NCBI RefSeq assembly: GCF_003932895.1 | Contig: NZ_RQYW01000002.1 | Coordinates: 174,947 to 238,946 of the forward strand | Direction: 5' to 3' | From: Leptotrichia sp. OH3620_COT-345 | GTDB lineage: Bacteria > Fusobacteriota > Fusobacteriia > Fusobacteriales > Leptotrichiaceae | Length of the DNA: 64,000 bases | Part shown: positions 54,427-63,857 of the stretch, in pieces | How positions within the stretch are numbered: the stretch's first letter is position 1 | Layout: each line of letters starts with the position of its first letter | Program-made: the position numbers and the translations under genes | Notes under the pieces: model-generated | What the model was told of the DNA's origin: nothing | Databases searched by the model: none | What the model saw: only the letters and a program-made list of their open reading frames with translations

Positions 54427-56181
54427 ATGAAAATACTGAATACTAAATTTGAAAATATAGAAATGATAAAAAAACTGAAAAAATATATAAAAAAGTATTA
54501 TGTCCTGATTATACTGAATATGTTGCTTTCAATGGTGTCCTCTGCAATTTCGGCATCACCGTTACTTCTTGTAAAAAGACTTTTTGATCAGGGGATTACA
54601 CAAAAAAATGAAAAAGATATACTTTATGCAGCAGCAGGAATGATAGCTCTTGCTCTTGTAGGAGCATTGTTGGTTTACTGGAATGGAATAGTTTCGGCTA
54701 TTATATCATCTTCTATTTATAAAAATATAATTGATGAAATGTATATAAAAGTTCAGACCCTTGATATGGAATATTTTTCAAGAACAAAAGTCGGTGAGTT
54801 GATGACCAAAATTTTAATAGATACGAGTAACATAAATCTTATTATATTAGAATTTTTTCATCTTTTTTCAGAGGTTTTTAAAGCGACGATATTATTAATA
54901 TTTGCTTTTTATAAAGACTGGAAATTAACACTGGGGGTTCTTTTGATTGCCCCTATTTTAATGGTTAGTGTAAAGAAATATTCCAAAAAACTGAAGATAG
55001 CAGGAAAAGCAAGACAAGAGGCCACAGGCACATTAAACTCCAAAGTTCAGGAAAGTTTATCGGGAATAAGAGTTATAAGGGCCTTTGCAACTGAAAAAAG
55101 CGAAATAAAAGATTTTAAGAAAAAAAGCTTTGAATTGAAGAGAGTAGTCCTTAAAAGTGCCGGATATTCTTCAAAATCAAGTGCAATTTCAGAAGCTGTA
55201 AACTTTATTATGGTTGCAGTACTTCTTCTATTTGGAGGGTATAGAGTTATAAGAAATTCAAATTTTACACCGGGAGATTTTATTACGATAGTGGGATCAA
55301 TAGGATCAATGTATACACCCGTAAAAAGAGCAATCAGCAGATATAATGAAATAAATTCTCATATAGCTTCCATAGGAAGAATTTTTGGAGTTTTAGATGA
55401 AGTCCCTGAAATTACGGATAAAGAAAACTGTATTGAGTTTCAACAATTTAAAGATAAAATAACTTTTGAAAATGTAAATTTCCATTATAAAGATAGTGAC
55501 GAACAAATACTTAAAAATATAAACTTAAAAGCTTTAAAAGGCGAAACTGTAGCTCTTGTGGGAAATTCGGGAGGAGGAAAATCCACGTTAGTAAACTTGA
55601 TACCCAGATTTTTTGATGTTACCGGTGGATTAATAGAAATAGACGGTATAAATTTGAAAGATTATCAAATAAAAAGTTTAAGAAAAAAAATAGGAATAGT
55701 TCCACAGGAGACATTTTTATTTGGAGGAACAATTTTTGAAAATATAAGATACGGAAATCAAAATGCGACTTTTGAGGAAGTAATAGAAGCGGCAAAAAAA
55801 GCTAATGCCCATGAATTTATAGAAAAGTTTGAAAATGGATACGAAACGGAAATCGGAGAAAGAGGAATAAAATTGTCCGGCGGACAAAAACAGAGGATAT
55901 CCATAGCAAGGGCAATACTTGAAAATCCTCAAATACTGATTCTGGATGAAGCTACAAGCGCTCTTGACAATGAATCTGAACAGCTTGTTCAGGATGCCCT
56001 TGAAAAATTAATGGAAGGAAAAACAACTTTTGTTATAGCACATAGATTGTCTACAATAATTAACAGTGATAAAATAGTAGTAGTACAGCAAGGAGAAATA
56101 AAAGAAATGGGAACTCATAAAGAGTTAATTGAAAAAAACGGGATTTATAAATCGTTATACAGTAAAAGTTTTAAAAATTGA
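54427..56181 (+). CDS. msbA: MsbA-type lipid A-core flippase (ABC exporter)
   Basis: 584 residues, a half-transporter with six membrane helices followed by an ATPase: Walker A GNSGGGKST, Q-loop VPQETFLFGG, signature LSGGQKQRISIARAI, Walker B ILILDEATSALD and the switch IAHRLST. Gene context with core transferases and a WaaL-like ligase supports lipid A-core flipping rather than drug export. It closes the second glycan cluster. Confidence 0.88.
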   Translation: MKILNTKFENIEMIKKLKKYIKKYYVLIILNMLLSMVSSAISASPLLLVKRLFDQGITQKNEKDILYAAAGMIALALVGALLVYWNGIVSAIISSSIYKNIIDEMYIKVQTLDMEYFSRTKVGELMTKILIDTSNINLIILEFFHLFSEVFKATILLIFAFYKDWKLTLGVLLIAPILMVSVKKYSKKLKIAGKARQEATGTLNSKVQESLSGIRVIRAFATEKSEIKDFKKKSFELKRVVLKSAGYSSKSSAISEAVNFIMVAVLLLFGGYRVIRNSNFTPGDFITIVGSIGSMYTPVKRAISRYNEINSHIASIGRIFGVLDEVPEITDKENCIEFQQFKDKITFENVNFHYKDSDEQILKNINLKALKGETVALVGNSGGGKSTLVNLIPRFFDVTGGLIEIDGINLKDYQIKSLRKKIGIVPQETFLFGGTIFENIRYGNQNATFEEVIEAAKKANAHEFIEKFENGYETEIGERGIKLSGGQKQRISIARAILENPQILILDEATSALDNESEQLVQDALEKLMEGKTTFVIAHRLSTIINSDKIVVVQQGEIKEMGTHKELIEKNGIYKSLYSKSFKN

Positions 56182-56318
56182 TAATATACGAAAATTAACA
56201 CAATATTCTAATTAATTTCAAAAAAAAGATGATATATTTTATCATACAAATTTAAAAATGGGATATATTATAATCAAAAATTATGATTTAAATATGAAAA
56301 TTATTTGGAGGATAAAAA

Positions 56319-56585
56319 ATGAAAAACTTAAAGAAAATATTCTTATTTCTTGGGGCCGTTTCATTAGTGGCCTTTGGAGCGACCAACTTTAAAAAAACTG
56401 AAAAACAGGCAAATACAGCTACAGAAGAAAAAGAAGTAAAACAAATAGAAGAAAAAACTGAATCGAAAACTGAAAAAAAAGCGGATACAAAAGTAAAAAC
56501 AGTTAAAAAGAATAAAGATACAGTTGAAGTAAAAGAAACAACTACAGAAACAAAAGAAAAAGAAAGGGCAACTTCAAGTAAGTAA
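56319..56585 (+). CDS. Small secreted Lys/Glu/Thr-rich protein, copy 1
   Basis: 88 residues. A signal peptide (MKNLKKIFLFLGAVSLVAFG, cleaved near ATN) is followed by a highly charged, disordered-looking stretch of K, E and T and the ending KEKERATSSK. GGAGG lies before the ATG. The next gene has the same signal peptide and the same last ten residues. Family and role are unknown; no Cys, lipobox or flavinylation motif is seen. Confidence 0.7.
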   Translation: MKNLKKIFLFLGAVSLVAFGATNFKKTEKQANTATEEKEVKQIEEKTESKTEKKADTKVKTVKKNKDTVEVKETTTETKEKERATSSK

Positions 56586-56619
56586 TAAAAATTATATAAA
56601 TCTATGGAGGTAATTTAAA

Positions 56620-56865
56620 ATGAAAAATTTAAAAAAAGTATTATTATTTTTAACGGCAGTTTCTTCAATTTCTTTTGGAAGCAGTGTTAAGAAGGATGAC
56701 GAATTGTGTAAAGACAAAAATAATAACATGGTGAAATGTCCCGTAAAAGTAAAAGATAAAGGTGAAACACTTAAAAAAAACGGTTCTAAACAAAACAACA
56801 CGAAGTCATCAGGAAAAATTAAAACTGAAGGAAAAGAAAAGGAAAGATCAACTTCAAGTAAATAA
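56620..56865 (+). CDS. Small secreted Lys-rich protein, copy 2
   Basis: 81 residues. A signal peptide (MKNLKKVLLFLTAVSSISFG) is followed by SSVKKDDELCKDKNNNMVKC, with two Cys that could form a disulphide, a Lys/Ser/Asn-rich part, and the ending KEKERSTSSK shared with copy 1. TGGAGG lies before the ATG. It is 14 bases upstream of apbE, so the pair may be co-transcribed with the Rnf genes. No known function. Confidence 0.7.
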   Translation: MKNLKKVLLFLTAVSSISFGSSVKKDDELCKDKNNNMVKCPVKVKDKGETLKKNGSKQNNTKSSGKIKTEGKEKERSTSSK

Positions 56866-56879
56866 GGGAGAAATTTTAA

Positions 56880-57881
56880 ATGAGCAAACTCTATAAAGTG
56901 CAGACAAGATTTCTTTTTCATTCAAATATAAAAATAAAAATACCTGATAAATATGAAGAAAGTCTTTTTGATGAATTGTTTTCGGTTTTGGAGGATGTAA
57001 ATAAAACTTATAATTCTTACTCTGAAAATTCTTTTATAGACAAAATAAATAAAAATGCCGGAAAATTTGTCAAAGTAAATGATGAAACTATAGAAATGTT
57101 GGAAAAAATATTATATTTTTCAGATATGTTGGAAGGAGAATATGATATTACAATAATGCCCCTCATAAAACTTTGGGGATTTTATAAGAAAAATATGATT
57201 TCTATTCCTGATAAGGAAAAAATAGAAGAAATAAAAAAAATTGTTAATTACAAAGAAATGTATATAAATAAAATAAATAATGAAGTAAAAATAGGTGCCG
57301 GTCAGGAAATAATAACCGGCTCTTTTATAAAATCATATGCAATAGACAGACTTTCAGAAAAAATGAAAGAAAAAGGGATAACTGATGCAGTTATAAATGC
57401 AGGCGGAAGCAGTATACTTACAATAAATGATAATGAAAACCGAAATTTGGGAATTATAGTTGAAAATCCGACTCCTCATAAAAAAATTGAAAAAGATCAA
57501 AAAGGGTATCCTATAAAAATAACAGATAGTGATTATGAAGGTAATGATGAATATAATGATTTATTTGATATAGAGATTTCAAATGAGGCATATTCCACAT
57601 CAAACCAAATGAACACATATATTGAAATAAACGGAGAAAAATACGGTCATATAATCAGTCCCAAAACGGGATATCCGGGGAAAAACAAGCAAATAGGAAT
57701 TATAACTGAAAAAGCTTTTGACGGAGATATAATTTCCACAGGTCTATTTAATCAGTCTCCTGAAAATTTTTATAAAATAATGAAACAATTGTCGGAAAAA
57801 ATGAAAATAGAAGGATATTTAGTAGATAATGAAGGAAAAATTCACTATTCCGAAGATTTTTTAAATTATGTGGATTTTTGA
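56880..57881 (+). CDS. apbE: FAD:protein FMN transferase (ApbE)
   Basis: 333 residues. It transfers FMN from FAD to a Thr or Ser of flavoproteins such as RnfD, RnfG or FMN-binding domain proteins. NKTYNSYSENSFIDKINK, EGEYDITIMPLIKLWGF, ITGSFIKSYAIDR (variant of the GGxxKGYAxD loop), VINAGGSS and HIISPKTGYPG are seen. There is no obvious signal peptide or lipobox, so it would act in the cytoplasm or be exported another way; most ApbE enzymes are lipoproteins. It sits directly before rnfC. Confidence 0.88.
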   Translation: MSKLYKVQTRFLFHSNIKIKIPDKYEESLFDELFSVLEDVNKTYNSYSENSFIDKINKNAGKFVKVNDETIEMLEKILYFSDMLEGEYDITIMPLIKLWGFYKKNMISIPDKEKIEEIKKIVNYKEMYINKINNEVKIGAGQEIITGSFIKSYAIDRLSEKMKEKGITDAVINAGGSSILTINDNENRNLGIIVENPTPHKKIEKDQKGYPIKITDSDYEGNDEYNDLFDIEISNEAYSTSNQMNTYIEINGEKYGHIISPKTGYPGKNKQIGIITEKAFDGDIISTGLFNQSPENFYKIMKQLSEKMKIEGYLVDNEGKIHYSEDFLNYVDF

Positions 57882-57913
57882 AAAATTTATGAAATGATAA
57901 AAAAGAGGTCTAA

Positions 57914-59230
57914 ATGAAAAATACAGGAAATGAAAAAATGAGAATACATTCTATAAAATATATAACTAAAAAAACAGGTCTTTCAAAAATGGAAGATCCC
58001 GAGTTTTTTTATGTTCCTTTGTCCCAGCATATAGGACAGGGTTCATCGGAAAAAGTAAAAAAAGGTGATTATATAAATCAATATCAGAAAATAGGTGAAA
58101 TAACGGGAAATATCTCGGCGGCAATCCACTCTCCCGTGTCTGGAACTGTGGAAGAAATTACAGAAAGTTATACTGCAAACGGAAATGTTGTCAAAGTTGT
58201 AAAAATAAAAAATGATTTTAAGTATAATATGGAACTTGGGCAAAAAAGGAAAATGGAAAAATTGAATGATTATACAAAAGAGGAAATCCTTTTGACAATA
58301 AAAGATGCAGGAATAGTAGGAGAGGGAGGAGCACAATTCCCTACTCATGTGAAGTACGATATAAAGGATAAAGTAGTGGAAACCTTTATTTTAAATGGTG
58401 CTGAGTGTGAACCTTATTTGACGGCAGATTATACAGTTATGAGAGAGTGGACGGAAGAGCTTTTTAATGGAATAAAAATAGTCGAAAGACTTATTTCTCC
58501 TAAGGAAATAGTTATAGGAATTGAAGAGGAAAATAAAGAACTTTCTCAAAGACTTTTGGAAGTAATTAAAAATAAAAATATGGAAAATGTCAGAATTCAG
58601 ATATTACCTACAGAATATCCTCAGGGAAGTGAACTGCATTTGATAAAAACCGTTACAGGGAAAGAAATAGGAAAAGGAGATCTTCCTATAAATTCGGGAG
58701 TTGTTGTAAGTAATGTAGGAACTGTGAAGTCTATATATGATGCTTTTATAGAAGGAAAACCGTTAATCGAAAGAATAGTCACAATTTCGGGAGAAAAAAC
58801 CGAAAAAAAGGGAAACTATTTACTTAAAATAGGAACACCGTTAAGTCACATTGTAGAAAAAATGAATCCTGAGAAAGAAGCGAAAATAATTTTTGGAGGT
58901 CCGATGATGGGAGAAGAAACGAAAAATATGGAAACTCCCGTTGTCAAAGGAACATCAGGGGTATTGTTTCTGTCTTCGGACATTGATAAAATTGAAAGAA
59001 ATAACTGTATATCATGTGGATATTGTGTAGATGTGTGTCCGATGGGACTTATGCCTATGAAATTTGAAGAAATGTACAGAAAAGAAAAATATAAAAAATT
59101 AGTAAAATTAAATCTGGATGTTTGTATAGAGTGTGGAGCATGTGAATATTCCTGTCCTTCAAGGGTACCTTTAATAAAAAGTATAAAAGAAGGGAAAAAC
59201 GTATTAAGAGAGAAAGGAGAAATAAGATAA
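57914..59230 (+). CDS. rnfC: Rnf electron-transport complex subunit C
   Basis: 438 residues, the NADH-side subunit of the ferredoxin:NAD oxidoreductase. It has an N-terminal barrel-sandwich part (AAIHSPVSGTVEEI), the FMN/NADH fold (GEGGAQFPTHVK at 136-147, NGAECEPYLTADYTVM), and two ferredoxin clusters: Cys 365, 368, 371 and 375, and Cys 404, 407, 410 and 414. AAAGAGG lies before ATG 57914. It overlaps rnfD by one base. RnfG, E, A and B do not follow. Confidence 0.93.
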   Translation: MKNTGNEKMRIHSIKYITKKTGLSKMEDPEFFYVPLSQHIGQGSSEKVKKGDYINQYQKIGEITGNISAAIHSPVSGTVEEITESYTANGNVVKVVKIKNDFKYNMELGQKRKMEKLNDYTKEEILLTIKDAGIVGEGGAQFPTHVKYDIKDKVVETFILNGAECEPYLTADYTVMREWTEELFNGIKIVERLISPKEIVIGIEEENKELSQRLLEVIKNKNMENVRIQILPTEYPQGSELHLIKTVTGKEIGKGDLPINSGVVVSNVGTVKSIYDAFIEGKPLIERIVTISGEKTEKKGNYLLKIGTPLSHIVEKMNPEKEAKIIFGGPMMGEETKNMETPVVKGTSGVLFLSSDIDKIERNNCISCGYCVDVCPMGLMPMKFEEMYRKEKYKKLVKLNLDVCIECGACEYSCPSRVPLIKSIKEGKNVLREKGEIR

Positions 59231-60318
59231 TGGAAAAAGTGCTTAAAATATATACACCTCACATAAGAATAAGTGACAGTGTGACAAAAGTAATGACAGA
59301 TGTCGTTTTAGCATTGCTGCCCGCTATAATTGCAGCATATATGGTCTACGGTATAAAGCCTGTTTTTGTTATAATAACATCTGTAATAAGTGCACTTTTA
59401 TCTGAATATCTGTTTTCAGCTTTATTTTTTAAAAAGCATGATTCAATAAAAGATATTTCCGGAGTTGTAACAGGTATACTTCTCGGGCTGACTCTTGCTC
59501 CTTTTACTCCTTTATATGTAGTGGCTTTCGGAGCGTCAGCAGCTGTAATATTTGGTAAATTGGTATATAGCGGACTAGGTAGAAATATGTTCAATCCCGC
59601 ATTAGTGGGAAGAGAATTTATGACAGTTTTTTTTCCGACTGTCATGTCTTCAGGAGCCATATGGTTCAATCAGGAGGAGCTGAGAGTTTCGGGAGTAAAA
59701 TTTTTTTCTCATTTAGGAGATATTCCTTTATTTAACTATCTTGATAAGACATTACTGAATCCTTCAGGAGCTATAGGAGAATTTTCAGTATTTTTCCTTG
59801 TTATAGGAGGAGTATATCTGCTTCTAAGGGATAGAATATCATGGCATATTCCTGTTTCTCTTTTCCTTACAGTATTTTTCGGATATTATTTAATGTTCAT
59901 TTTAGAAATCGAAGTAAGTCTATCTATGGGAGGACTTATGCTTGCAGGAATATTTATGGCTACAGATATGCCGTCAAGTCCCTCAAACTCGGCAGGTAAA
60001 ATATATTATGGAATAATGACGGGAGTAGCTGTTATTATATGTTGGTATCAGGGTATACGTTTTGAAACACTGTCGTATTCCATACTTGTATTAAACGCTT
60101 TTACTCAGTCTATAAACTATATTTTCAGACCGAAAGTTTTCGGAAAAAATTCAGTTTTGAAAAACCGTTTTATCAAAGGATCGGGACTTACACTCATTAT
60201 AGGGGGAACAGTATACATTCTGACATTGTTACATCATGCAGCTCTTGTAAGTTATCTTATATACATTTATATTTTCTATACTGTAATAAAATTAATATTG
60301 TCAAATGAGATAAAATAG
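59230..60318 (+). CDS. rnfD: Rnf electron-transport complex subunit D
   Basis: 362 residues with about ten membrane helices, the NqrB/RnfD family: TPHIRISDSVTKVMTDVVLA, VTGILLGLTLAPFTPLYVV, GRNMFNPALVGREFM, NPSGAIGEFSVFFLVIGG and GIFMATDMPSSPSNSAGKI. The usual ApbE target motif (D-x-x-S/T-G-A-T) before the GE(T/F)S region is not seen; the nearest is RVSGVKFFSH, without the threonine. So this subunit may carry no covalent FMN. A perfect palindrome overlaps its stop codon. Confidence 0.9.
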   Translation: MEKVLKIYTPHIRISDSVTKVMTDVVLALLPAIIAAYMVYGIKPVFVIITSVISALLSEYLFSALFFKKHDSIKDISGVVTGILLGLTLAPFTPLYVVAFGASAAVIFGKLVYSGLGRNMFNPALVGREFMTVFFPTVMSSGAIWFNQEELRVSGVKFFSHLGDIPLFNYLDKTLLNPSGAIGEFSVFFLVIGGVYLLLRDRISWHIPVSLFLTVFFGYYLMFILEIEVSLSMGGLMLAGIFMATDMPSSPSNSAGKIYYGIMTGVAVIICWYQGIRFETLSYSILVLNAFTQSINYIFRPKVFGKNSVLKNRFIKGSGLTLIIGGTVYILTLLHHAALVSYLIYIYIFYTVIKLILSNEIK

Positions 60319-60341
60319 GTTATTATTAATAATAACCTATT
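60314..60341. repeat. Perfect 28-base palindrome at the end of rnfD
   Basis: AATAGGTTATTATT is followed directly by its exact reverse complement, AATAATAACCTATT, and includes the rnfD stop codon. In RNA it would form a hairpin of about 12 bp with a small loop. No T run follows (ATTAAAATACGGG), so it is a weak terminator at best and could instead bind a regulator ahead of mfd. Confidence 0.75.
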
Positions 60342-60387
60342 ATTAAAATACGGGAAAATTTAAAAAGAAAGAGATTTGAGAATTAAC

Positions 60388-63300
60388 ATGAATAATTTAA
60401 AGTTTTTGGATACGATAAGTAAAGATATTCTGAAATCTGAAAACAAAATCTACCGAGGAGCAGTTCCTTGGATTTTGTTTTGTTCAAATGAAAAAAAGAT
60501 AATATATATATCCACTTCAAATAGAAATTTGGAAAATTATTATGACATGCTTGAAAATCTTAACCCCAAGCAGAAAAAAATATCAATGTTTGAAAATATT
60601 TCGAGTAAAAAAGAAGATTTGACAGGAATAAATATAGAATTACTTGATATATTGAAAAATCAGTCGGATTTCATACTGTTTTTAAATTTACAGATAACAT
60701 TGGATATATTTTTTGAAAAAGTAAATATGATGAATTTTGAAATAGGAAATAAATATAAGTTTTCAGATATTATCGGATTTTTAACCGATAACGGATATTC
60801 CCAGTCTTATTTAGTGGAAAAAAAAGGAGAATTCAGTAAAAGAGGAGATATTATAGATATTTTTCCTCCTGATTGTGAAAGTCCCGTAAGATTGGAATTT
60901 TTTGATAATGAACTTGAAAGTATAAGAGAATTTGACATTGATTCTCAAATATCTTCAGTAAAGAAAGAAAAAATAAAAATATTCGGAAATATTTTGTCAG
61001 GAAATAATTACGAATTTGTAGAACTTATAGAAGAATTGAAAAAAGACGATGTTATAATAGTAATGGAAAATGAAGAACTTCTTAATTATAAAATGGAAGA
61101 ATATATTTTAATTGACAGGAACAAAGAGGAAATATATAGAAAAAGATATGAAAATCTTAAGAAAAAAAGTATAATAACGGAAACAACAAATTTTACTGAG
61201 GAACAGCTTAAAACATTTAAAGATAAGGAGGAACTGAAAAAACTTTCTGAAAAGAAAAATGTACAGATATATACTAAAAATTATGAAAGGAAATTACAGG
61301 AGTACAGTGTTATAAATGAAAATAAAAAGAAAAACTGTATAGACATAATCGAATATGAGTTATTTGAAGGATTTATAGCAGGAGAAACGATTATACTCAC
61401 TGATAGGGAACTTGACGGATATATTTATGAAAAAAAGAGAAAAAGCAATAAAGCTATAAAATATAAAAAAGTAAATCAGATATTGGTAGACGATTATGTT
61501 ATACATATACAATACGGTGTAGGAATATATAAAGGCATTGAAACAATGGAGAATAGGGATTATCTGAAAATAAAATATGCCGATGAAGACATTTTATATA
61601 TTCCTGTGGAAAAGCTCGACAGACTTGAAAAATATATTTCATATGGTGAAGAACCGAAACTTTTTAAATTGGGAACAAGAGGCTTTAAAAAGAAAAGAGA
61701 TAAATTGAGCGAAGATATAGAAAAATTTGCGGCGGAATTGATAAAAATTCAGGCACAAAGACAGAGTCAGAACGGTTTTGTATACGGAAAAGATACAGTC
61801 TGGCAAGAAGAATTCGAAGCTCAGTTTCCTTTTGAAGAAACAGAAGATCAAAAAAAAGCTATAAAAGATGTAAAAGATGATATGGAAGGACCTTACATTA
61901 TGGACAGGATAGTCTGTGGAGATGTAGGATACGGAAAGACTGAAGTAGCAATGAGAGCGGCTTTTAAGGCTTTGGAAAATTCAAGGCAAGTTGCACTTAT
62001 AGCACCTACTACCGTTTTAGCCGAACAGCATTATAAACGATTTAAGCAAAGATATGAAAACTATCCGGTGATAATAGAAAATTTATCGAGATTAACTCAA
62101 AGCAGAGTGAAAGAAATACTCAAAAATATTAAAAACGGAGTTACCGATATGGTTATCGGAACACATAGACTGTTAAGTGATGATGTAGAGTTTAAAAATT
62201 TGGGACTTCTAATAATAGATGAAGAACAGAAATTCGGAGTAAAGGCTAAGGAAACAATAAAGAAAAAACGTCAGAAAGTCGATGTTCTTACTCTTACTGC
62301 CACTCCCATACCGAGAACTCTTAATCTTGCATTACTTGGAATAAGAGAAATATCAGTAATAGATACACCTCCTACAAACAGACTTCCTATTATTACCGAA
62401 GTTATAGATTGGAATGAAGATACCGTGAAAACAGCGATATTAAAGGAACTTTCAAGAGACGGTCAAGTTTTCTATATTTATAATGATGTAAAACATATGA
62501 AATATAAAATAGAAGAATTAAGAAAAATATTACCTGATTTTGTAAAAACTGAATTTATTCATGGACAACTTACACCAAAAGAAATTAAAGATAAAATAAG
62601 AAGATTTGAGCGAGGAGAATTTGACATACTTCTTGCTTCTACAATTATTGAAAATGGAATAGATATACCTAATGCGAATACTATTTTAATAGAAAATTTC
62701 AGTGCTTTGGGACTTTCTCAAGTGTATCAGTTAAGAGGTCGAGTAGGAAGAAGTAACAGACAGGGATACTGTTACCTCCTTAAAACCCGTACAGCTACAA
62801 AAAAAGGAAAGAAAAAAGAAGAAAGTATACATAAAGTGGAAGGTATAAAATCAGGAGGATTCCAGATTTCAATGGAAGATCTTAAAATAAGGGGAGCAGG
62901 AGAAATTTTAGGAGAAAAACAACATGGAACTATAGAGACATTCGGCTATGATCTTTACATAAAAATGCTTAATGAGGAAATTAAAAGGCAAAAAGGGGAG
63001 TATAGGAAAAAAATTCAAAATGTTGAAATAATTTTAAAAGAGAAAGGATTTATTCCTGAAAACTATATTCAAAAAGAAGAAAGACTTAATGTATATAAAA
63101 GGTTCGCATTAGCTGAAAATTTTGAAGAACTCGATAGGCTTGTATCGGAAATAAGAGATCGTTTCGGAAAAATTCCGGTTGAAATGAAAAAGTTTATCAT
63201 AAGTGTAAAATTTAAAATATTTGCAGAAATTAATCATATTCAAATAATAGAAGAAGAAAGAAATTTTTTCAGATTTTCCTTTGTAGGAAATGTTGATGAA

Positions 63301-63465
63301 GAAATAATAAAAAAACTTAAAGAGAAGATAAAAATGAAAGAAGTACAAAAAAATTATATTTTTGAAAAAAATAATGAAGAAAATGAAATCGAAGAAAATT
63401 TTATAATTATGGAAGCGGATAAAGACCGGATTTTAAAATATCTAAAAAGTATTAGCGGAAAATAA
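60388..63465 (+). CDS. mfd: Transcription-repair coupling factor Mfd
   Basis: About 1025 residues, a DNA translocase that removes stalled RNA polymerase and recruits UvrA. Visible are the N-terminal UvrB-like part, the polymerase-interacting domain (DYVIHIQYGVGIYKGIETM), helicase motifs GDVGYGKTEVAMRAAFKA (Walker A), IIDEEQKFGV (DEEQ), TATPIPRTL and QLRGRVGRSNRQGYC, and a C-terminal TRCF domain. It is roughly 100 residues shorter than E. coli Mfd, mainly in the N-terminal half. ATG 60388 is preferred; a TTG at 60376, nearer a GAAAGAG site, is possible. Confidence 0.95.
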   Translation: MNNLKFLDTISKDILKSENKIYRGAVPWILFCSNEKKIIYISTSNRNLENYYDMLENLNPKQKKISMFENISSKKEDLTGINIELLDILKNQSDFILFLNLQITLDIFFEKVNMMNFEIGNKYKFSDIIGFLTDNGYSQSYLVEKKGEFSKRGDIIDIFPPDCESPVRLEFFDNELESIREFDIDSQISSVKKEKIKIFGNILSGNNYEFVELIEELKKDDVIIVMENEELLNYKMEEYILIDRNKEEIYRKRYENLKKKSIITETTNFTEEQLKTFKDKEELKKLSEKKNVQIYTKNYERKLQEYSVINENKKKNCIDIIEYELFEGFIAGETIILTDRELDGYIYEKKRKSNKAIKYKKVNQILVDDYVIHIQYGVGIYKGIETMENRDYLKIKYADEDILYIPVEKLDRLEKYISYGEEPKLFKLGTRGFKKKRDKLSEDIEKFAAELIKIQAQRQSQNGFVYGKDTVWQEEFEAQFPFEETEDQKKAIKDVKDDMEGPYIMDRIVCGDVGYGKTEVAMRAAFKALENSRQVALIAPTTVLAEQHYKRFKQRYENYPVIIENLSRLTQSRVKEILKNIKNGVTDMVIGTHRLLSDDVEFKNLGLLIIDEEQKFGVKAKETIKKKRQKVDVLTLTATPIPRTLNLALLGIREISVIDTPPTNRLPIITEVIDWNEDTVKTAILKELSRDGQVFYIYNDVKHMKYKIEELRKILPDFVKTEFIHGQLTPKEIKDKIRRFERGEFDILLASTIIENGIDIPNANTILIENFSALGLSQVYQLRGRVGRSNRQGYCYLLKTRTATKKGKKKEESIHKVEGIKSGGFQISMEDLKIRGAGEILGEKQHGTIETFGYDLYIKMLNEEIKRQKGEYRKKIQNVEIILKEKGFIPENYIQKEERLNVYKRFALAENFEELDRLVSEIRDRFGKIPVEMKKFIISVKFKIFAEINHIQIIEEERNFFRFSFVGNVDEEIIKKLKEKIKMKEVQKNYIFEKNNEENEIEENFIIMEADKDRILKYLKSISGK

Positions 63466-63545
63466 ATATTAAAAAAAGAAAAATATAATTGTTATAAATT
63501 ATAATGATACATACAAATAACAAAATTAAAAAAATAAGGAATTGC

Positions 63546-63750
63546 ATGAAAATGATATTATTACTGATTTCAGTGATATTAACAGGCAAAAATTTATCGA
63601 ATACTGAAAAATCTAACTGTAATAATGGAAGTGTTTGATGTAGGGTAAAATTTGACAAATCGATAATCACCTCATATTCCTTTACTTACAAAAGGTGCAT
63701 TCAGTGTCAAAAACGGAACTGTAACAAAAATTTATGAGGACATCAAATAA
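63546..63750 (+). pseudogene. Remnant of a small secreted-protein gene
   Basis: ATG at 63546 begins a signal-peptide-like MKMILLLISVILTGKNLSNT that stops after 30 codons at TGA. About 30 bases on, another frame reads PHIPLLTKGAFSVKNGTVTK and on to a stop at 63748-63750, which looks like coding sequence of the same kind. A frameshift plus a stop would join them. The call rests on composition and frame only. Confidence 0.35.
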
Positions 63751-63794
63751 GAAAAGATAAAAAAGTACAGTTATCAGAAAAAGTAAAATAATAT

Positions 63795-63857
63795 AATGAC
63801 GGTTTTGAAAATTATTAAATGAAATTTGTTAAATAATTTAAATTCTGTCATTTTTTA
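63795..63857 (+). terminator. Terminator downstream of mfd and the remnant
   Basis: AATGAC (63795-63800) pairs with GTCATT (63847-63852), and inside AAATTATT (63809-63816) pairs with AATAATTT (63832-63839), followed by TTTTTTATTATT. It is the first good intrinsic terminator after mfd. Confidence 0.7.
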
